Of a stretch of DNA of 64,000 nt, positions 10,012-24,962 are shown piece after piece (within the stretch, counting starts at the first letter, position 1; each line of letters begins with the position of its first letter). Under the pieces are notes generated by a model. That model saw nothing but the letters and a program-made list of their open reading frames with translations, was not told the origin of the DNA and did not search any database. Source of the stretch: Tyto alba (lineage: Eukaryota > Chordata > Aves > Strigiformes > Tytonidae); the NCBI RefSeq assembly GCF_018691265.1, contig NW_024881301.1:16101252-16165251 (forward strand), read 5' to 3'. The translations under genes were made by a program, and so were the position numbers.

Positions 10012-13000
10012 CTGTGGAAGAGGAGAAAAAAAGAAAAAACTTTGGTAAAGCATCACTTTTGTCTTCCCACTTTTACATATTGACTCTGTACTAATATAAG
10101 CACTGATTTGCAGTGTTAAAACCTCTTTCTCTCCCTAAAAGGAAAGAGCTGAAACAAAGTCAGTTTCTGATTAAAATAGAGATTCTCTTAGAGACTCTGG
10201 CATGAAAGTCAAGTGTTCAACTTTCCTTTATGAATATCCTACACAGGGACTTTCTATGCAAAAAAAAGAAAATCATCCTTCAATTAATTCATCTTCCAAA
10301 TTAAGCTCGGTAATTGTATTGTGTAGCCTAGGAATAATTTGATTGGAATAATTGTATGTTTCTGCTTAGACAGGGCTCATTTTGAGCTGCAGTCACAGAA
10401 CTGCCTGAAGGGTGAATGTCTAGCCTTAGTGGCCTTGATGACTGACAGCTGAAACAGAGCAGTGCAGATATTTCTTTAACCTCTTCTTTCTCGTTTTCTC
10501 AACTCAGCAAAATGTCTGCAAAAATGATGAAGGTGGTAGGGTACGATCAAGAAGCAGAAAAATGTGCAACTTTCTCCTTCCTGGACAACAGAAATTGTCC
10601 TAACTTATTTTACAAACTCTGACAATCTTGTCTTCAATTAAACAGAAAAAGGGGAAATGCATCTTGAAAGCTGTAGGTTTCTGCAGCTAGTTTAATTGGC
10701 ACAAAGTATTCTTTCGGAAAATGAAGGCTTTGTAGAAACTATATACTATTATTGGCTTTTCAGTGATTTTTGGTACAATCAATGAAGCTCTTAATTTTAC
10801 ATAAAGTGCAGTGCCCTGTTAAGAATGGCCATCTTGTATGAGGTAAAAAGGAATATTTTTAAAGGCCTTACAACATGCATTTCAGCTCTTTAAACCTTAC
10901 TTGGCAATGACATTAGACATTCTTTTCAAGACTTTAGCCTTGAAGAATAACATTTCCTATGCAGGAGCAGTCTGGTTTATGAATTTAACACATGACTCTC
11001 AGTTTGTACAACACACTGGAAAAAATAGTTGGCTACATTTACTTTAGGCATGAAAAATCCATGAGCCTTTTACCTGTAAAGGATAAGGTATGTATTTATG
11101 TATTTTAAGATCATGACTTATAGAGTAATGTTATAAATACCCATCCTTATGCAAAGGGAAATGCCATAGTTGATAAAATAACAGACAGGTCATATAGACA
11201 ACTATTTCTTTTCTCACAGCAGTTTTACATGACATTAAACATTATTCTGTTAAAATCTAATCTACGTATGTATGATTACTGAGAAAAAGATCAAAGAATT
11301 CTGATAGTAAGGCATTGTAGGTGTTAAAGTGCACATTCCAATGTCTTAATATTTTATGGTTTTCATCTGTAAAGTTTTAACAGTATAAGATGAGACTTGA
11401 ATGAATGGAATGTGACTTATGTACTCTCGTTTCAGTTTTCTGTGGAAAACTTTTCCTAAAGCTGCAAGAATAATATTTTTGACATGGAAGACAAGGCCAA
11501 CAAAGCTCATCTTGTCTCTCCAATAAAGCTTGAGTGAGGTTTAAAAGGTCTAAAGGCCTTAGAGAATCTCTCTGTACAACAAGTGTATTTAACACTAAGC
11601 AGTAATTTGCACAGAAACTGATCTTGAAAATCAACATTCATTTTATTGCAGTACGTGCCAAAGGACAGACAACTCAAACAATGAAAGCTGAATAGTCAGA
11701 GAGATCTTTCAAAGGAATCATAAAGAAATTTGTTTCAGTCACTATTTAAATGAGGAGACAGGTGTTCAGCCTGGATCATAGCAAATACTTCTGGCTACCC
11801 AGTAGCTGGAGTTCTGTCTACTTGTTCTGACACTGCTCACCTTGTTCAACAAAGTATTTCAGGCTTGTTAGGCAGTATTTCATGCAGAGTGAATGACAAA
11901 CTCATTATCAAACTCATCAAATTAATCTGACAGTCTGTGTATACATATCATCATAGTGAGGGTACAGAATATGGCTATGCTTGTCTATTTTTGTCCACCT
12001 TTTAGTGATGCACTCATCAGCTAGACATCAGCAGTGAATGGCTTAAAGAGCATAATTAATATTTTGGTCTGTTTCAGTGTCTCCTTTTTACAAATTTATT
12101 TTAATAGTCTATAGTACATGGATTCAAGCATCATGTCTGGGAGAAATTGGGAGGGAATAAACTTTTTTAGGTTTTTATATGTTGCTCACCGTTATGTGTA
12201 TAAAAAGTCTTTAACTTGAAAATACAAATTGTAGGCAAATTATTGTAAAAAACCCATAAAGCTATGTAATGGAGAGCTATATGTATTTCTGTTTTCTCTA
12301 CTGTATCAGACATACTCAGTTAGACTTTACCTTCAGGAGTTTTCAAAGCATATTTACTTCCAACATATTCCTACTCATTTGACATTGAGACACTGCCTCC
12401 AGCCTCTGGCTAGCACATGTTGCCATTCTTTATAAATCTAATTGTTCGCTCATGAAACAATGGCCTTCTTTCTGTTCCATAGAATGTAACTCACTCTCAG
12501 AAGTAGCTCTTGCGGAATATCCAGAAACTAATTTCTCATTCCCTCCTCTATTTCTAGTCATTCCTTCAAATATATAAATTTCAGTGTTACCTACTTAAAG
12601 AAAAAAAAAGTGTTCCCAGCGTTTAAGGTGATTCTGTGCTAAGACTGCTCCCTATCACAGTGACTAGTATTGTCTCATTATTCCCTTGTACTCTTCTGTC
12701 TTTCCCTATCCATCAATTGCCTCTTGTTTTACACTCAATTTATAAGATGTTTGTAAATGAAATGACCTTGTACTCTGCGTTATAATATGCAGCAGAAGGG
12801 AGGATTAGTGAAAGCATAGAGCTTTTAGGTGCTATAGTAATATGCACAAATAGATAAATTTTTAATAGAATAATCTCTCATTGAAAAAAGGACAAATATA
12901 TTTTCAGAGTTGGTCAAATGAGCTAGCACTAATAATTTCCCAAGGGAATGAGAGAAGTTGAGGCCATTGTTCTGCTCCTTTTCTATTCTTCAGGAGGTAC

Positions 13001-14997
13001 ATCTCCACTTTCTCTCACTTGTATTGGATTGCAATAATAAAGACTGATACTTAGAGTAATGAGAATATCAATTGCAGTTGTAATAAGCAAACTACAGCTT
13101 TTAAAGCAGTATCTTCCTTTTATATCAGAGGTTTCCTGTAGACTAGGAACAGATTTACCTTGGCACAAAGTTGCAGAGTCCTTTGTCAGGTTTATTCTAG
13201 AGCCATCACTGAGTGGCATCCTGTCACCATTTGAAACTGAGTATTAGTTTTAAGTTGCTGATGGTTCTGAATTCCCTTTCTTTTAATAACAGTAATTTAT
13301 TTTAAATTATGACCTTCTCACTACATTACAAAATAATACCTGTTACTTCCTGGCATTGCAAGTATAATAATAGGAAGAATAAGAGGTTTAAAAAATGCAG
13401 CCCCTGGGATATAGAGAAGTTATATATTTATTGGAGGAAAAAAACAAAAGACTAGGTGCGAAAGAAACAACAGCCTTCTAAAGCATTGAAAAAAACCCAA
13501 AACAATGGATTACAGTGAAGGTGAGGATAAATTCTGTTCCAGTTCTGTTAGCTGAAGAATAAAGTAAAAACATCTTAATTTTGTAACAAGCCCACCATGA
13601 TTAGATATAGGTAAAGCCTTTTACTTAGGAGGTAACAAAACACTGGAACACAGTAACAAGGGACATGGTAGCTACTCCTTAACTAGCGACCATTAGGACC
13701 ATCTTGTATACAAACTTGATCCTACTTTACAGCAGGATTTTGAAAGAGTGACTCCTGAGAAAAACAAATCCCCCTGTGCTTGAAAGTACAAAACAGAACC
13801 AAAAATGTCAGACTGAAAGACACTTTTTTTTGTGGAATTTGGTGTTGTCTTTGCTTATTTTAATAACATGAAGCAAACAACAACAAAGTGGAAAAATTCA
13901 TGTAAACTAATCTAATCCATTAATATGCAGCTTCTGACACATATTTCTTATCTCAGGCAGAGGCCTAGCATGATGTATTTTCAGCTGCAAGTTCTGTTTT
14001 GCACATCAGTGTTATTATGATTATAGTGAAATTTGTCTCCCTTGTATGTTGCTATCTTTAAGTTTCACATAATAAGATAAAGAAGAAAGGGTATTTGTAA
14101 CTAACACCTACAGGTTACTGTGGTAGAAAAAACTTGAATGGATAGAAGTTGTCAGAGTTTCAACTATACATTTGTACTATAATTACTGGTTATTTGTCCT
14201 AGTTGCATTTTATGTCTGGTCACTGATAATCCTAGTGTATTATGGTGCTGCTGCTCTATTTTCCTTCCAGAAAAGACCTTATATGGACTCAATTTCATTG
14301 AACAGCTTATGTTTCACACAATATGGTAGACAGACACCTAGGCTATATTTCTTCTAGTATTCCCAAAGAATAGATCATATATATAGACTAGTTTAATTAA
14401 TGCATATGCTTTGTGGGTTTTGGTGTTCTTTGTGGGGTTTTTTGTTTGTTTTTGTTTTTGTTTCATTTTGGTTTGCTTTTTTTAAAAATCTGTATAGAAC
14501 AATGATAAAATCTTCCAGACTGTCCAAAGTAGCTGACTTAATCCTATTCCCGATGCTTCTTACGATTGATAAATTTCACAGAGACAAATATTTTTTACAA
14601 AGTTGGTGTGTTAGAAACTCTTAATTACCATTTTCATTGATTTTTAACTGTGATTTGATCTTTTGCAATCAGTGGCAAGATATTTATTTTTCTATGTGTT
14701 TTCCATTCTTCATTATTTTAAGTATTTTATTTGGAGACACTAGAAAAAGGCATACTAAACCCCTAAGGAATAAATATGACAGATTTAGATCCAACTATAC
14801 TGAATTTGCCCTCTGGTTCCATTGATAACTATCATCACAGTTTGGCACAGAAGTCACTATTGTGACAGTAATGTTTAACTAAGTTGATAAAAAGCAACAG
14901 TGGGAAGGACTAAAATTTGCAAGAACTTATTTTTCTATTTGAACTTCATTTTTTACTGAATATCACAGTTATTGTATGCCACACATATATGTTGTGT

Positions 14998-15025
14998 GAT
15001 TGACTGATCGATTGAGCGATTGATT
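14998..15025. repeat. Degenerate GATT tetranucleotide, 7 units
   Basis: Seven consecutive 4-base units read GATT, GACT, GATC, GATT, GAGC, GATT, GATT. It is an aged tetranucleotide microsatellite. Confidence 0.8.
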
Positions 15026-18000
15026 TTTGTGAATGGGTAAATTTGATACTAGTCCTGCTGTAGCTTGTCACATTTTTCTATAATGCCTCTCAGCTTATGT
15101 TTATCTGCCCAATTTCTTCCTTTATGGATAGTTTAGCATTTAATATTGGTTTTGTTTTAGCTATTATTTGTATTGAATCTAAGTATTTTAATTTAGTCTT
15201 TTTTGACTTTTTGGTCTTTCACACACTTTTTTTTTAAATAAATTTGGACTGCTACATCTAACAAGTATACTCAGTTTAATTATGCTGTGGCTATCAGAAC
15301 TAACATCTAAAATGTAATAATGTCTCCAGTCAATTAAAAAGAGCTATATCAACAATAGTCTTGTTAGTCTGTTGCATGACTAGATATTTTAAAGGTTACT
15401 AGTTAACCCTGAGGAGTGTCTTCTTTAATGCACATCGTGATGTGACATTTGACCAAATTATATTGACTGGTAGTGCATATTAACACAGTATGGTTACATA
15501 TGTTTCCACCAGTCACTCAGTACTTCACTTACATGGAGAGCAATTACTTAGGTGTTATGAATGTAATAGAAATTTCACTTAATTCTAATTGGTACATTAT
15601 TTTCTTCATTTTGTAAATATGCTATTGTACCATTGGGGAAGGCCTTCAAACTGTTATATAGAATTGCCAGAGTAATTATCTGTCAGTTATACTTGGAAAA
15701 TATAGCTTTAGAGAAATGAATTTGTTAGTTGATTAGTGCCTTTAAGTCTGGATTTTAATTAATGTAGAGCTGACTGGCTAGAAATCCTGTCATTCCTATT
15801 GTTTTATAATTGCTTACTGATTATCTTAACACATATTATCTGGCCCCAGTATTTTACTAGAATATCTGTGGCACTGTAGAAAAAGCCCAGATGCCATTTC
15901 AGATGACAAAACCCTGAGTTTTCAAAACATGACAAGCAGTAGCCAAAAGTCTGTTCATACTAAAGATTCAAAACATCTTTTACAGAATCAAATTGTGGTA
16001 TTTATTTCTCCCATTAAAAACCTACAGGAACTGTACAGAGTGGTAGGACATTTGTTTTAAATGAGGGGAAAGGCATCAAAGGTGAAAAATGAGATTTCCT
16101 GCAGCAACTGAAAAAAACAAGTCATAGAGTTCTTTCCTGTTCAGCCCACAAACCAGGGGACATAGTATAGAGGATGGGGTGATATAGTCTATGTTTTACA
16201 ACCTCACATCACAGTATCTTTGGTTCTCATTCCTTTAGTGGAGTTATATTAATCACCAAAAGACATGAGTAAACCAACATGGACAAATAGTCTTCTGAAT
16301 TAAAGCCGGTGGCTATTGTTGTTATTATCTTCTATTTGAACTTTGTCATATAAAACTGGCTGTACTATACCTATTTCCTAATGGATGTGGTCATACAAGA
16401 TGAGATAGCCAGTCTCTTGGTTTTTTCAACTCTGTTCCACCAGTATTTTTAGAACTGAGTAACTGGATGTTGATCTGCAGTTTGCTGGAGATATATGTAG
16501 CTGGGACCAGACTGATATATCTGGGTCTGGTTCAGCATTCCTATTTCTGACTTCCCTTAGGTAACTGCTGCCACTTCTGTGATTCTGTGGACAAAGATTC
16601 TCATGATTTTGGAAACATTAAATCATTATTTCACTCACTGTTATCAATCATATTACACAGAGCTGGAAGTGCATCCTCAAACACTTCAGTTATGCCCAAG
16701 GCAGGAGACCGAAATCTTCTCATTGCAATTCTTTTGAGCTCATTTAAAAACAGCCTGGAAAAGATGACCAAGCCCATCTAAAAAGTCTCTGGGTACAGTC
16801 ACCCACACCATTCCCATCAATAGAAGAAAGTGTGTGTGTAAGAATAAACTTCTGGTGGGCAGGACTCTGTCAGGCTGCTTTCATTCAGAGGTGACCTTTC
16901 GAAGTGCTGTTTAAGGTAAACACTGTGTATGGGTAGAGCCAAAGGTAGCCCAATACTACTGTAAACTTTCTGTGTGAGTGCCTGTGTTACTGTTTTTTTA
17001 GCTGGAACCAATAAAATATTAAAATTAAATCTGGAACATCAGAAAATTATAAAGAAAAAAAGTTTCTTTTGGAATCCACTGAAATCCCCCAAAGGGACCA
17101 GGAGCTATCACTGAGAACGTCACACGGACAGACACACATATCTCCAGCAGATTCCCCAGAGATAATTAGACCTTTAGGATTTCTCCCTGGTTGATGTGAC
17201 ATCTTCTCTTCTTTTGAAAGCATAGATTCTCCATATATTATTAACTGAAGAATAGAAGTTATTTGGTGAATAGTTTCACAGACAAGAGGCACAGATATTC
17301 TTATTTCACTAACTTGTAAGGAAGAAAAAGAAAAGTAGAATGAAGTAGGAATATTTGTTTCTTGTCTAAACACTCATAAATTGACTATATTTAGTTCTTT
17401 TTCACAGACTATTCTGCCATACAGCTACATTCTACTTCAGTCCAAATGCTTCATAGATAAAGAAAAATTGAAATGCTTACCTTAGGACTCAATCTGATGA
17501 AAAATTATTTTCATTTTCTGCAGTCATTCTATAGCTTCAGCAATTCTATTCTGATGAAAAAATCAATTTAGTAAACAGATGCTGAGATGTTAAAAGATTC
17601 AGTTATGCCAGTAGTTGTGGTACACTACAATCTCTACACTAAAAGTAAGCAAATGTTTTTGTTTTAATTGCAGCTTTCCTTAACTATGACTATTATTTAT
17701 TTTAAGATAGTTTATACTATAGAAAAATTATGATGAAACCCATGTATTTAGCATAAATATTTTGCTGATTAAAAAGACTAACACATACACTGTAAAACCA
17801 GAAATTCTTTCCTTTTGGCATTTACATTTATTGTATAGAAGTAGCAAATCCAATTACAAGATGTTTGATTCACTGGGCAAATCCTACTGGAACATTTTCA
17901 GCTCTGCAGGATACCACTCAGTACTGAAGAACCACTTGTCAGCATAATGATGGAAAGGACCACATTCTGTGATTCACACTTGAATCTATTTGCCAAGTGA

Positions 18001-21000
18001 TTTTCAGGAAGGCATTTCATGAAATGCTCCAAAACTCTCTTTAGGATTCAGGTTCCTTTTTTTGCTTTCATTCATAATTATTCTTTGCATACACTAAAAC
18101 TAATAGTGCAATATTTCCCATTTAACCTTTCCCATCACTTTTGAGGAGATTTAATTCCTCCAAACTTTAAATGACCAAGGATAAAAAGAAGCTTGAACAT
18201 TTCAGTTAAATGGATGATTTTTGCTCTATTTTGACTATTGTTAAGTGGGTAGTTTTGGCTTTAGAGTCAATTTTCCACGTAAAATTAGATAAATCAGAAA
18301 TACCCTTAAATTAAATTATCCAGTCTATGTCAATGGGAAACTGGACTGAAATCAGATTCAAATGCTTATATTTGAGGAAATTTACCAGGACTCATTTGTA
18401 AAGTAAACAAATAATAATAGAAAATATTCCTTACAAGTACTTAAAGAAACCATATCTTCACATAAGGAAAAAAAAAATAAGAAAAAAAGAAAGAAAAAAA
18501 GATTTTAAAAATTTCCTTTAATTTCTTTTGTGCTCTGTTTATTAATGAAACACATTAAGGTGAATAAAACAGGAAACAATTACTTTTAACAGTATTATGA
18601 GTTTTCATTATAAGCTAGAATTTGCTCTGATACATAATACAGTTTAAAGAAACAGTTTAAATTCATGGACAGACAGTGTCGCCTACGTACATGCATACAT
18701 ACACTCTGCACCACCACAGTGGAATTCAGTTGGAAAAATGCTGAAAGAATGCACCTCCCTCAGGAAGACTGCAATAATACTAGATAGGAAAGGGTAGAAT
18801 TTTCCTGATTTTTGATGGAGACAACAAGCTGAAGAGTATTTGTAGTTTTCAGAATAATGAAGAGTAGAGATGGAAAATACTTAACTGACAAACTTGCTAA
18901 AAATATTATTCTTTCTTGTCTTTTTATTCTCTTAGAGCTCTCAGCTGATGAATCTTCCATATCTGTTGCAATGGAGTAACCTGTTTCAGTTCTGCTTAGG
19001 CCTCAATGAACAGAGGCTTGTCTCTCCCTTATTCTTTGTGTAATATTTCACTGTTCTGCTCTACTACAAGGAACACATCTTATCCTCTTTCTTCACTCAT
19101 TCTATCAATTATGTTAAAGGCTAATATCCTTTTTTTTTTTTTTTATTTGTCTCATATACCAAAGATATATTAATCTTATTGATCTTATTTGATTCCATTA
19201 AACTTCATAAACACTTTCCAGCCACCAAGATATTCAGTACAGGACAGGAACAGAACATTAGGTCATCCAGGCCAAATAAAGGGTGTTGTATCATCAGTTT
19301 AATGTCAAAGGTTTTCAAAAAGGATTTATTTTCTTTCCTGTTCTATTTCAAGGTGTAGAATAAAATACTCTAGGTATAGTCCAACAATCCCCATTAGATT
19401 TGCAAATTGTGCATATTTTAAATTTTTTTAATGGCATCACACTTTATAAGAGTCATAAAAAAAAAATCCTGAAAATAAAATGCCTTTACTAGCTATTGAT
19501 ATTGTATACTCCAAAAAGTCTTGTCTTTTAAGCTATTTTTGAAGGATATGATTTGCTTTAGACCCCTCTGACATTTCTACATTCTAACAAAACATCAGAG
19601 AATAGTTTCAGGTTAAAAAAAAAAAAAAATCTAAGTTGCATAGTAGCCAGGACCTAGGTCTTGAAACTCTTTATAGTCAAGTAGACTTTTCTTTGTATGA
19701 TATCTCAGAGCATAAATTTTGTCCATTACTTTCATGTTTATCCATAAAATAAAATTCCACTTTCTCTTATCATCTTGCTTCTTGGTATGTGCAACATATC
19801 TCTTCCTGTAAAATGAGGGGGGGAAATACTGTTTATACTTCCATTATCATTCAGCATAGACTTTACCTCAAATCAAATTAAGATATCTTGGGACATTCCT
19901 ATTAATTATAAATTTCCTTTTGACTAAAAATCCATTAATCGGAAAGTCAGGAATACCACTAGAATTTGTGCTGAAACTTGTCTTTCTAAAAGTCATTGTT
20001 CAGGTCATACTGTGCTGTTGGGTGGTTTTTGTATATATCTATGCAGGAAATAGCTTTTGAAAAGTTCCTAAGTATTATTTGGTGATTGAACATCCACACA
20101 TACTTCTGATAAAATGCTGTCTTCTTAACACACTTTTATCTCAGCTCCTTAAATTCTGGTCATTCTTCAAGTGTATTACCTTATTTTAGAGGGGAAAAGA
20201 GCTAAAAAAAACCAACCCAAAACAAACCAAACCTCACTGAGAATAGTGTAAAATTGGATTAACAGTTCAATATGGCTAAAGATTTTAAAATAATCCCCAA
20301 AATTAGGCTGATATTATTTCAGCTAATTGTTACTTTTAGTTGATAAGATTAGTTATCTTCTGGACTAATGCTCATAATAGAGTAAAGCCAGACAACCAGT
20401 CCTCCTTGATGTTGACAAAATATTTTCTTATTTCTACATATTTTCTGTTCTGCTTGTTTTTTAAGGTTTGGCTTTGTTTTGGTTTGGTTTAAAATTTTCA
20501 TTAATCTCTTTCATTTTCCAACCAGCTTTTACCTTACAGCAACAGGATTCTTCCTATTTTATATTGAATTCTCCTTTCTCACTGAGAAGCTGAAACACTG
20601 AGGGTCCCTCCCCATTTTTTTCCCATTCCTCATTTAAAAAGCTGTTTTTCTGTTTGCACCTAAGATTGATAAATTACCTGCTCACCCATAAATTCTGTCC
20701 CCACCACTGTAACTCATCTGCAATAACAGTTTATTGCGTCGTTACCCAAGTTTTTTATCTCTCTTTAATCTTTGTGTGTCATTATCCCCTCATTATTTGT
20801 GTGATCCTCTGTTGCTTCTCTTTTCAATGTTATCTCTCAGATCTCTCAGTACAGATTTCTTTTGATATTTTACTTCATAGAAACCTATTATAAAAAATAA
20901 ATTGTGCTGTATTATATTGTTGAGCCAGAGTCCCTGTGAGCCATTCAGAGGGTAATTTTGCCTATTTGAAGAGCTCTTATGTACTTTGTAGCCTTAGGTT

Positions 21001-24000
21001 TTGTATCTCCAGTGGAGCAGGTATCCTCAGTACTTTATGTATTACTAGAGTGTTAAAATGCACAATCAAACTCAACTTTTTTCAACTTCATCATCTACTT
21101 TTTCTTTCACTCGAAGAAGCTTCTTAAGGCAAGAAGCAAATGGAGGAGAGAGGCAGAAACAGGACAAGTTCATACTAAAAGCAAATCCTGACTAAGACAA
21201 TTTTAATAGGATAGGAATCACCGTGAGTGGTAAATGACAAGAAGTGAGAGATGAGAAGACCCTGGTGTTCAAAATGCAAGACTTGATTTTCACACAGTGA
21301 TCAGGAAAGAAAGAAGCTAGACATGGAGTCAGACCTGCGTTGGAAAGGAGCACCAAGTGTGTTGGGCCAGGGGACTTTCAGTCCATGGGAGACATTCACA
21401 GGATGAATTGCCTCCTGGTCTGTGAATACTGACATAGAGCAGGGCTGTGGAAACCAGCAGGCAGCTCCTTTTTACTTTTCAATTTTCTCTTCAGCTTCAA
21501 AGGTCAAACTTAGCCAAAATCTATAGGTATATCCAGTTTAGCTCAATTGAAGCTATTCAGAAATATTACTTTTGAAATTCTTTGTCCTTTCAACTGAAAT
21601 CTATAGGAGTTGCAGAAATTCAATGCAAGAACACCATGTTTGCTAGAAAGAAACAGAGCACTCTGTTAAGTATTAAGTACTTTCCAAGTTGTTTCAAAAG
21701 AATATTAAAAACACCAAAGGCTGGTGTTGATGGTGTGACATTGGTGCCGTGCATTGCATGATCAAAGTAATTTCTCCAGAGAAAAGGAGGTAAGAGAATG
21801 GGTTAAGAAAATTCTAGAACTTATTGTTATCAGATCTTGATGGTGAAGTGGCACAACATGTACTACCAAAAGAAGATTTGCAGTCAAGAAAGGAGCAGAG
21901 TTCAGAGAAGACAGAAGTAGTCTGAGAAGATTTCAAAAATCCATGAAGGACTCTGTTGAAAAGGAGGAGACAGAAGGCTTGGGAGTTGGACTAAGGAAGA
22001 AACATGAGTCCTTTGCAAATAGCAAGCTTATCCACAGATGATGCATGCTTGAAGAGCTAACAGCTCCAATATTTCTGTGTTTCTTTTAAATAAGAATTCC
22101 GTGAATAAATTTTCAGAATAAAGAAATTAATTAACAAAATAATGTTTAAAAAAAACAAAATCAAAGACAAAACCAACCAACACCAAACTGAATGAAACTT
22201 GAAAGTATATTATGGTTAAAATTGACTTTCTACAACTAATTTCATATCATTATCTGTATTGATTTTCTTAAATAAAAACAACTATATGATAATCAATGTT
22301 TGACCTTGGAAACTCGCCTATAAATATTAGGGTCTTACAGTGTTTAGCTGGCAAAATATGACAAGGACTATTTCTGCCATGAACATTTCAGTAAATTTTA
22401 TTACTGTTTATATTGGTAGGTTTTATATGTCTCTCTAAATTTACCTAGCAACTCATGGACAAGAGCAGAAAAAACAAGCATGGGTTGTATTTCCCATCCC
22501 TCACTGCTTTAATTACTATGTTTGTGAGAGGAGTGGGGGGGTTTCCTCTAGGAAGCAATATTTTAGGAAAATCACAGGAGATAGGAAACCTCTTCATGGA
22601 GATAGGTATATTTTTTTGTGACAATGCTGTGTAAGATTTTTAGTGATTCTTTCAAAGTTCATTCCTTCACAGTGACTCATGAAAATCTGTAATGAAGAAG
22701 TAACACTTCAAAGTCCATTGAAATGAGCGGATACTTTTCAAGCCACTTCTTGGCCTTGGATATAGTTATCAGCATGCCTGCTTTGTAGACATTTCCTTTC
22801 CTTCATCAGGCTTGAAAGCATTCTCTGGTTCCTACACAGACAAGTGGATATTTTCAATGCATATAAATATATGAATATGCATGAGCTCTCAAAGATGACA
22901 TGATTCACTAATTCAAGCTGTTCAAATTTGCCTCCAAAAGAAGTTCTTACAAAAGAAATTACTGAAATGGGTTTTCTTTAAATCTAGTTTCATCCACATA
23001 ATTCTCCTTCTTTCAGGAGTCTGCCAGAATTTCTGACTTTAATTCATTGCAAGCCAGCTGAAACTGGGAAGTCCATAAAGTTGCCATAGTAACTGAATGG
23101 ACAAAGACTTGATTCACTAGTTTATATAAGCCAGAACTCATATTCTGCAGACACTAACGGTCTTAAATTATTTAGGTCTATGAAGTCCACCATTAATGGA
23201 TTATATATATATTTAATAAATAGGTGTCAGTTCCTTAGTTAGTGAAAAATGGGCTTTGATTGCCCCATGCTGTCTCAAAAGTACTTGTATGTTGGATAGT
23301 AAGCCAATCAAAAGGTCAAGAGGAATGAAAAGGAAAAAGTAGCCAGTGTATGGTAACAGTACTGCTTTCCATGTTAAGAGAGGTTATGAGTTATGTTATT
23401 AATTTATTAGTTTATTTTGAAAAAGTTCCCCAAACCGAGCTCTTAACCTCCATAAAAGCTGTGTGAATTTAACAGTAATATAGAGCAGCACACTTTCAAT
23501 TTTTCAATCTGGTGAAAACAATGGGACCAGAGTCAATTGTTATTATTCCCAGTCCTCAGATATAATTTGCAGTGACACTGCTCAGGTAACAAGGAAGATG
23601 TGGAAAAGCAAGACTGAAGGAAAAGTCTCTTGAAGAATGTGTTATGAATCACATCATTTTGTCATGGGCAACATGATTTATTTAGAGGCACTGCATTCTT
23701 TTGGATTAAAATAAGAGTGTGGCATAATCAATTAGTATGCTGGGTGCTGTCAAGATGGATGTGACAAAATTAAGTGATAAAAATAATTACATATTTGCTT
23801 AGTTCAGACAATAACCTGCTTCTCAGCTTCCTCATCATCAACTGAAAATCTTGTACTTTGAATTGATTTGAGATCATCCACTACCTCTGAAAACAATAAT
23901 AGTTTTCTTTTTCTGTCTGTTTAATTTTGCCCTCCTTCCCCACACCTTCTGCTTTATACAACATGTAGTCATTGGGCAGATTAAAATTGTAAACCAGCCC

Positions 24001-24945
24001 TGCTGCACTGCAACTTTCCTAAATAGCATTAGTAAATATTAAAAATATCATAAACATTCTTTGGGAACTTTGCACTAGTGAATGGATAGGGACAATTTAA
24101 TCATTGAATCTACCTATAACTTCAATGTTTTAGAGAACCAATTCTATATAATTTGATTCCCTAGAATAATGAATTCTGTAGCTCTTTTTCATGAGATTCC
24201 TGACTATATCAGTTATTAATTTTAATCTTGCAAGTGTGAAAAGAACAAACCAGATGGGAATTGCCGCTATAGCTTTATTGCTTTATTTCATTCTTTTCTT
24301 GCATTTTAATTCTAGTGCCAGCTATTAGCAGCATATGGAACCCGCAACTTTCCCCTGCACATTTAATTCAAAGAGCAGACTGACACCTATATTTGTCCCT
24401 GGGTGGAATTCCACTGCTCATCATGCTATCAGACTATCACTAGATTTACATTTTGTGTCATGCAAGCTATCTTGTATCATTCTAAGTGGTTTGGGACCTT
24501 TTATAAATTCTTGCCCAGGACTTGTAAATAGTGGATAAATGTCATGAGAGGCAACAGGATGTGGAAAACTATTCAGAGAAATAAAAAGAAGACTGCTAAC
24601 AAAAGTGAAAGAAAACAGGGAACAGACAGATACACCACTATCTTAAATTCCTTTGTTGTCCTATACAGTGATAGAAGGATTGGGGTTTTTTTGTGATGTC
24701 AGGTAAGTTTTGTTTTGTCCAGGAATCTCTCATGAGCTGTGAGATAATATAGGTAGCTAGCTGTCTTAATGATAGGTTTCCTCTCATTTCCCTTCTCTAA
24801 CCTCCACTACTGTTCAGGACATTTTGACTTTTTAGAGGTCTCTTATGGAAAATGCTTTTTATTAGAAGATATCCTGTAATTCTGGACTGATGATATAAAA
24901 CTAGCTTTTATGTAGGTTTTCTGGTTAAGTTTGTTTTTGTTTTTG

Positions 24946-24962
24946 TTTTTTTTTTTTTTTTT
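24946..24962. repeat. Poly(T) tract, 17 bases
   Basis: A run of 17 T following a GTTTTT-type lead-in at about 24930-24945. No function seen. Confidence 0.9.
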
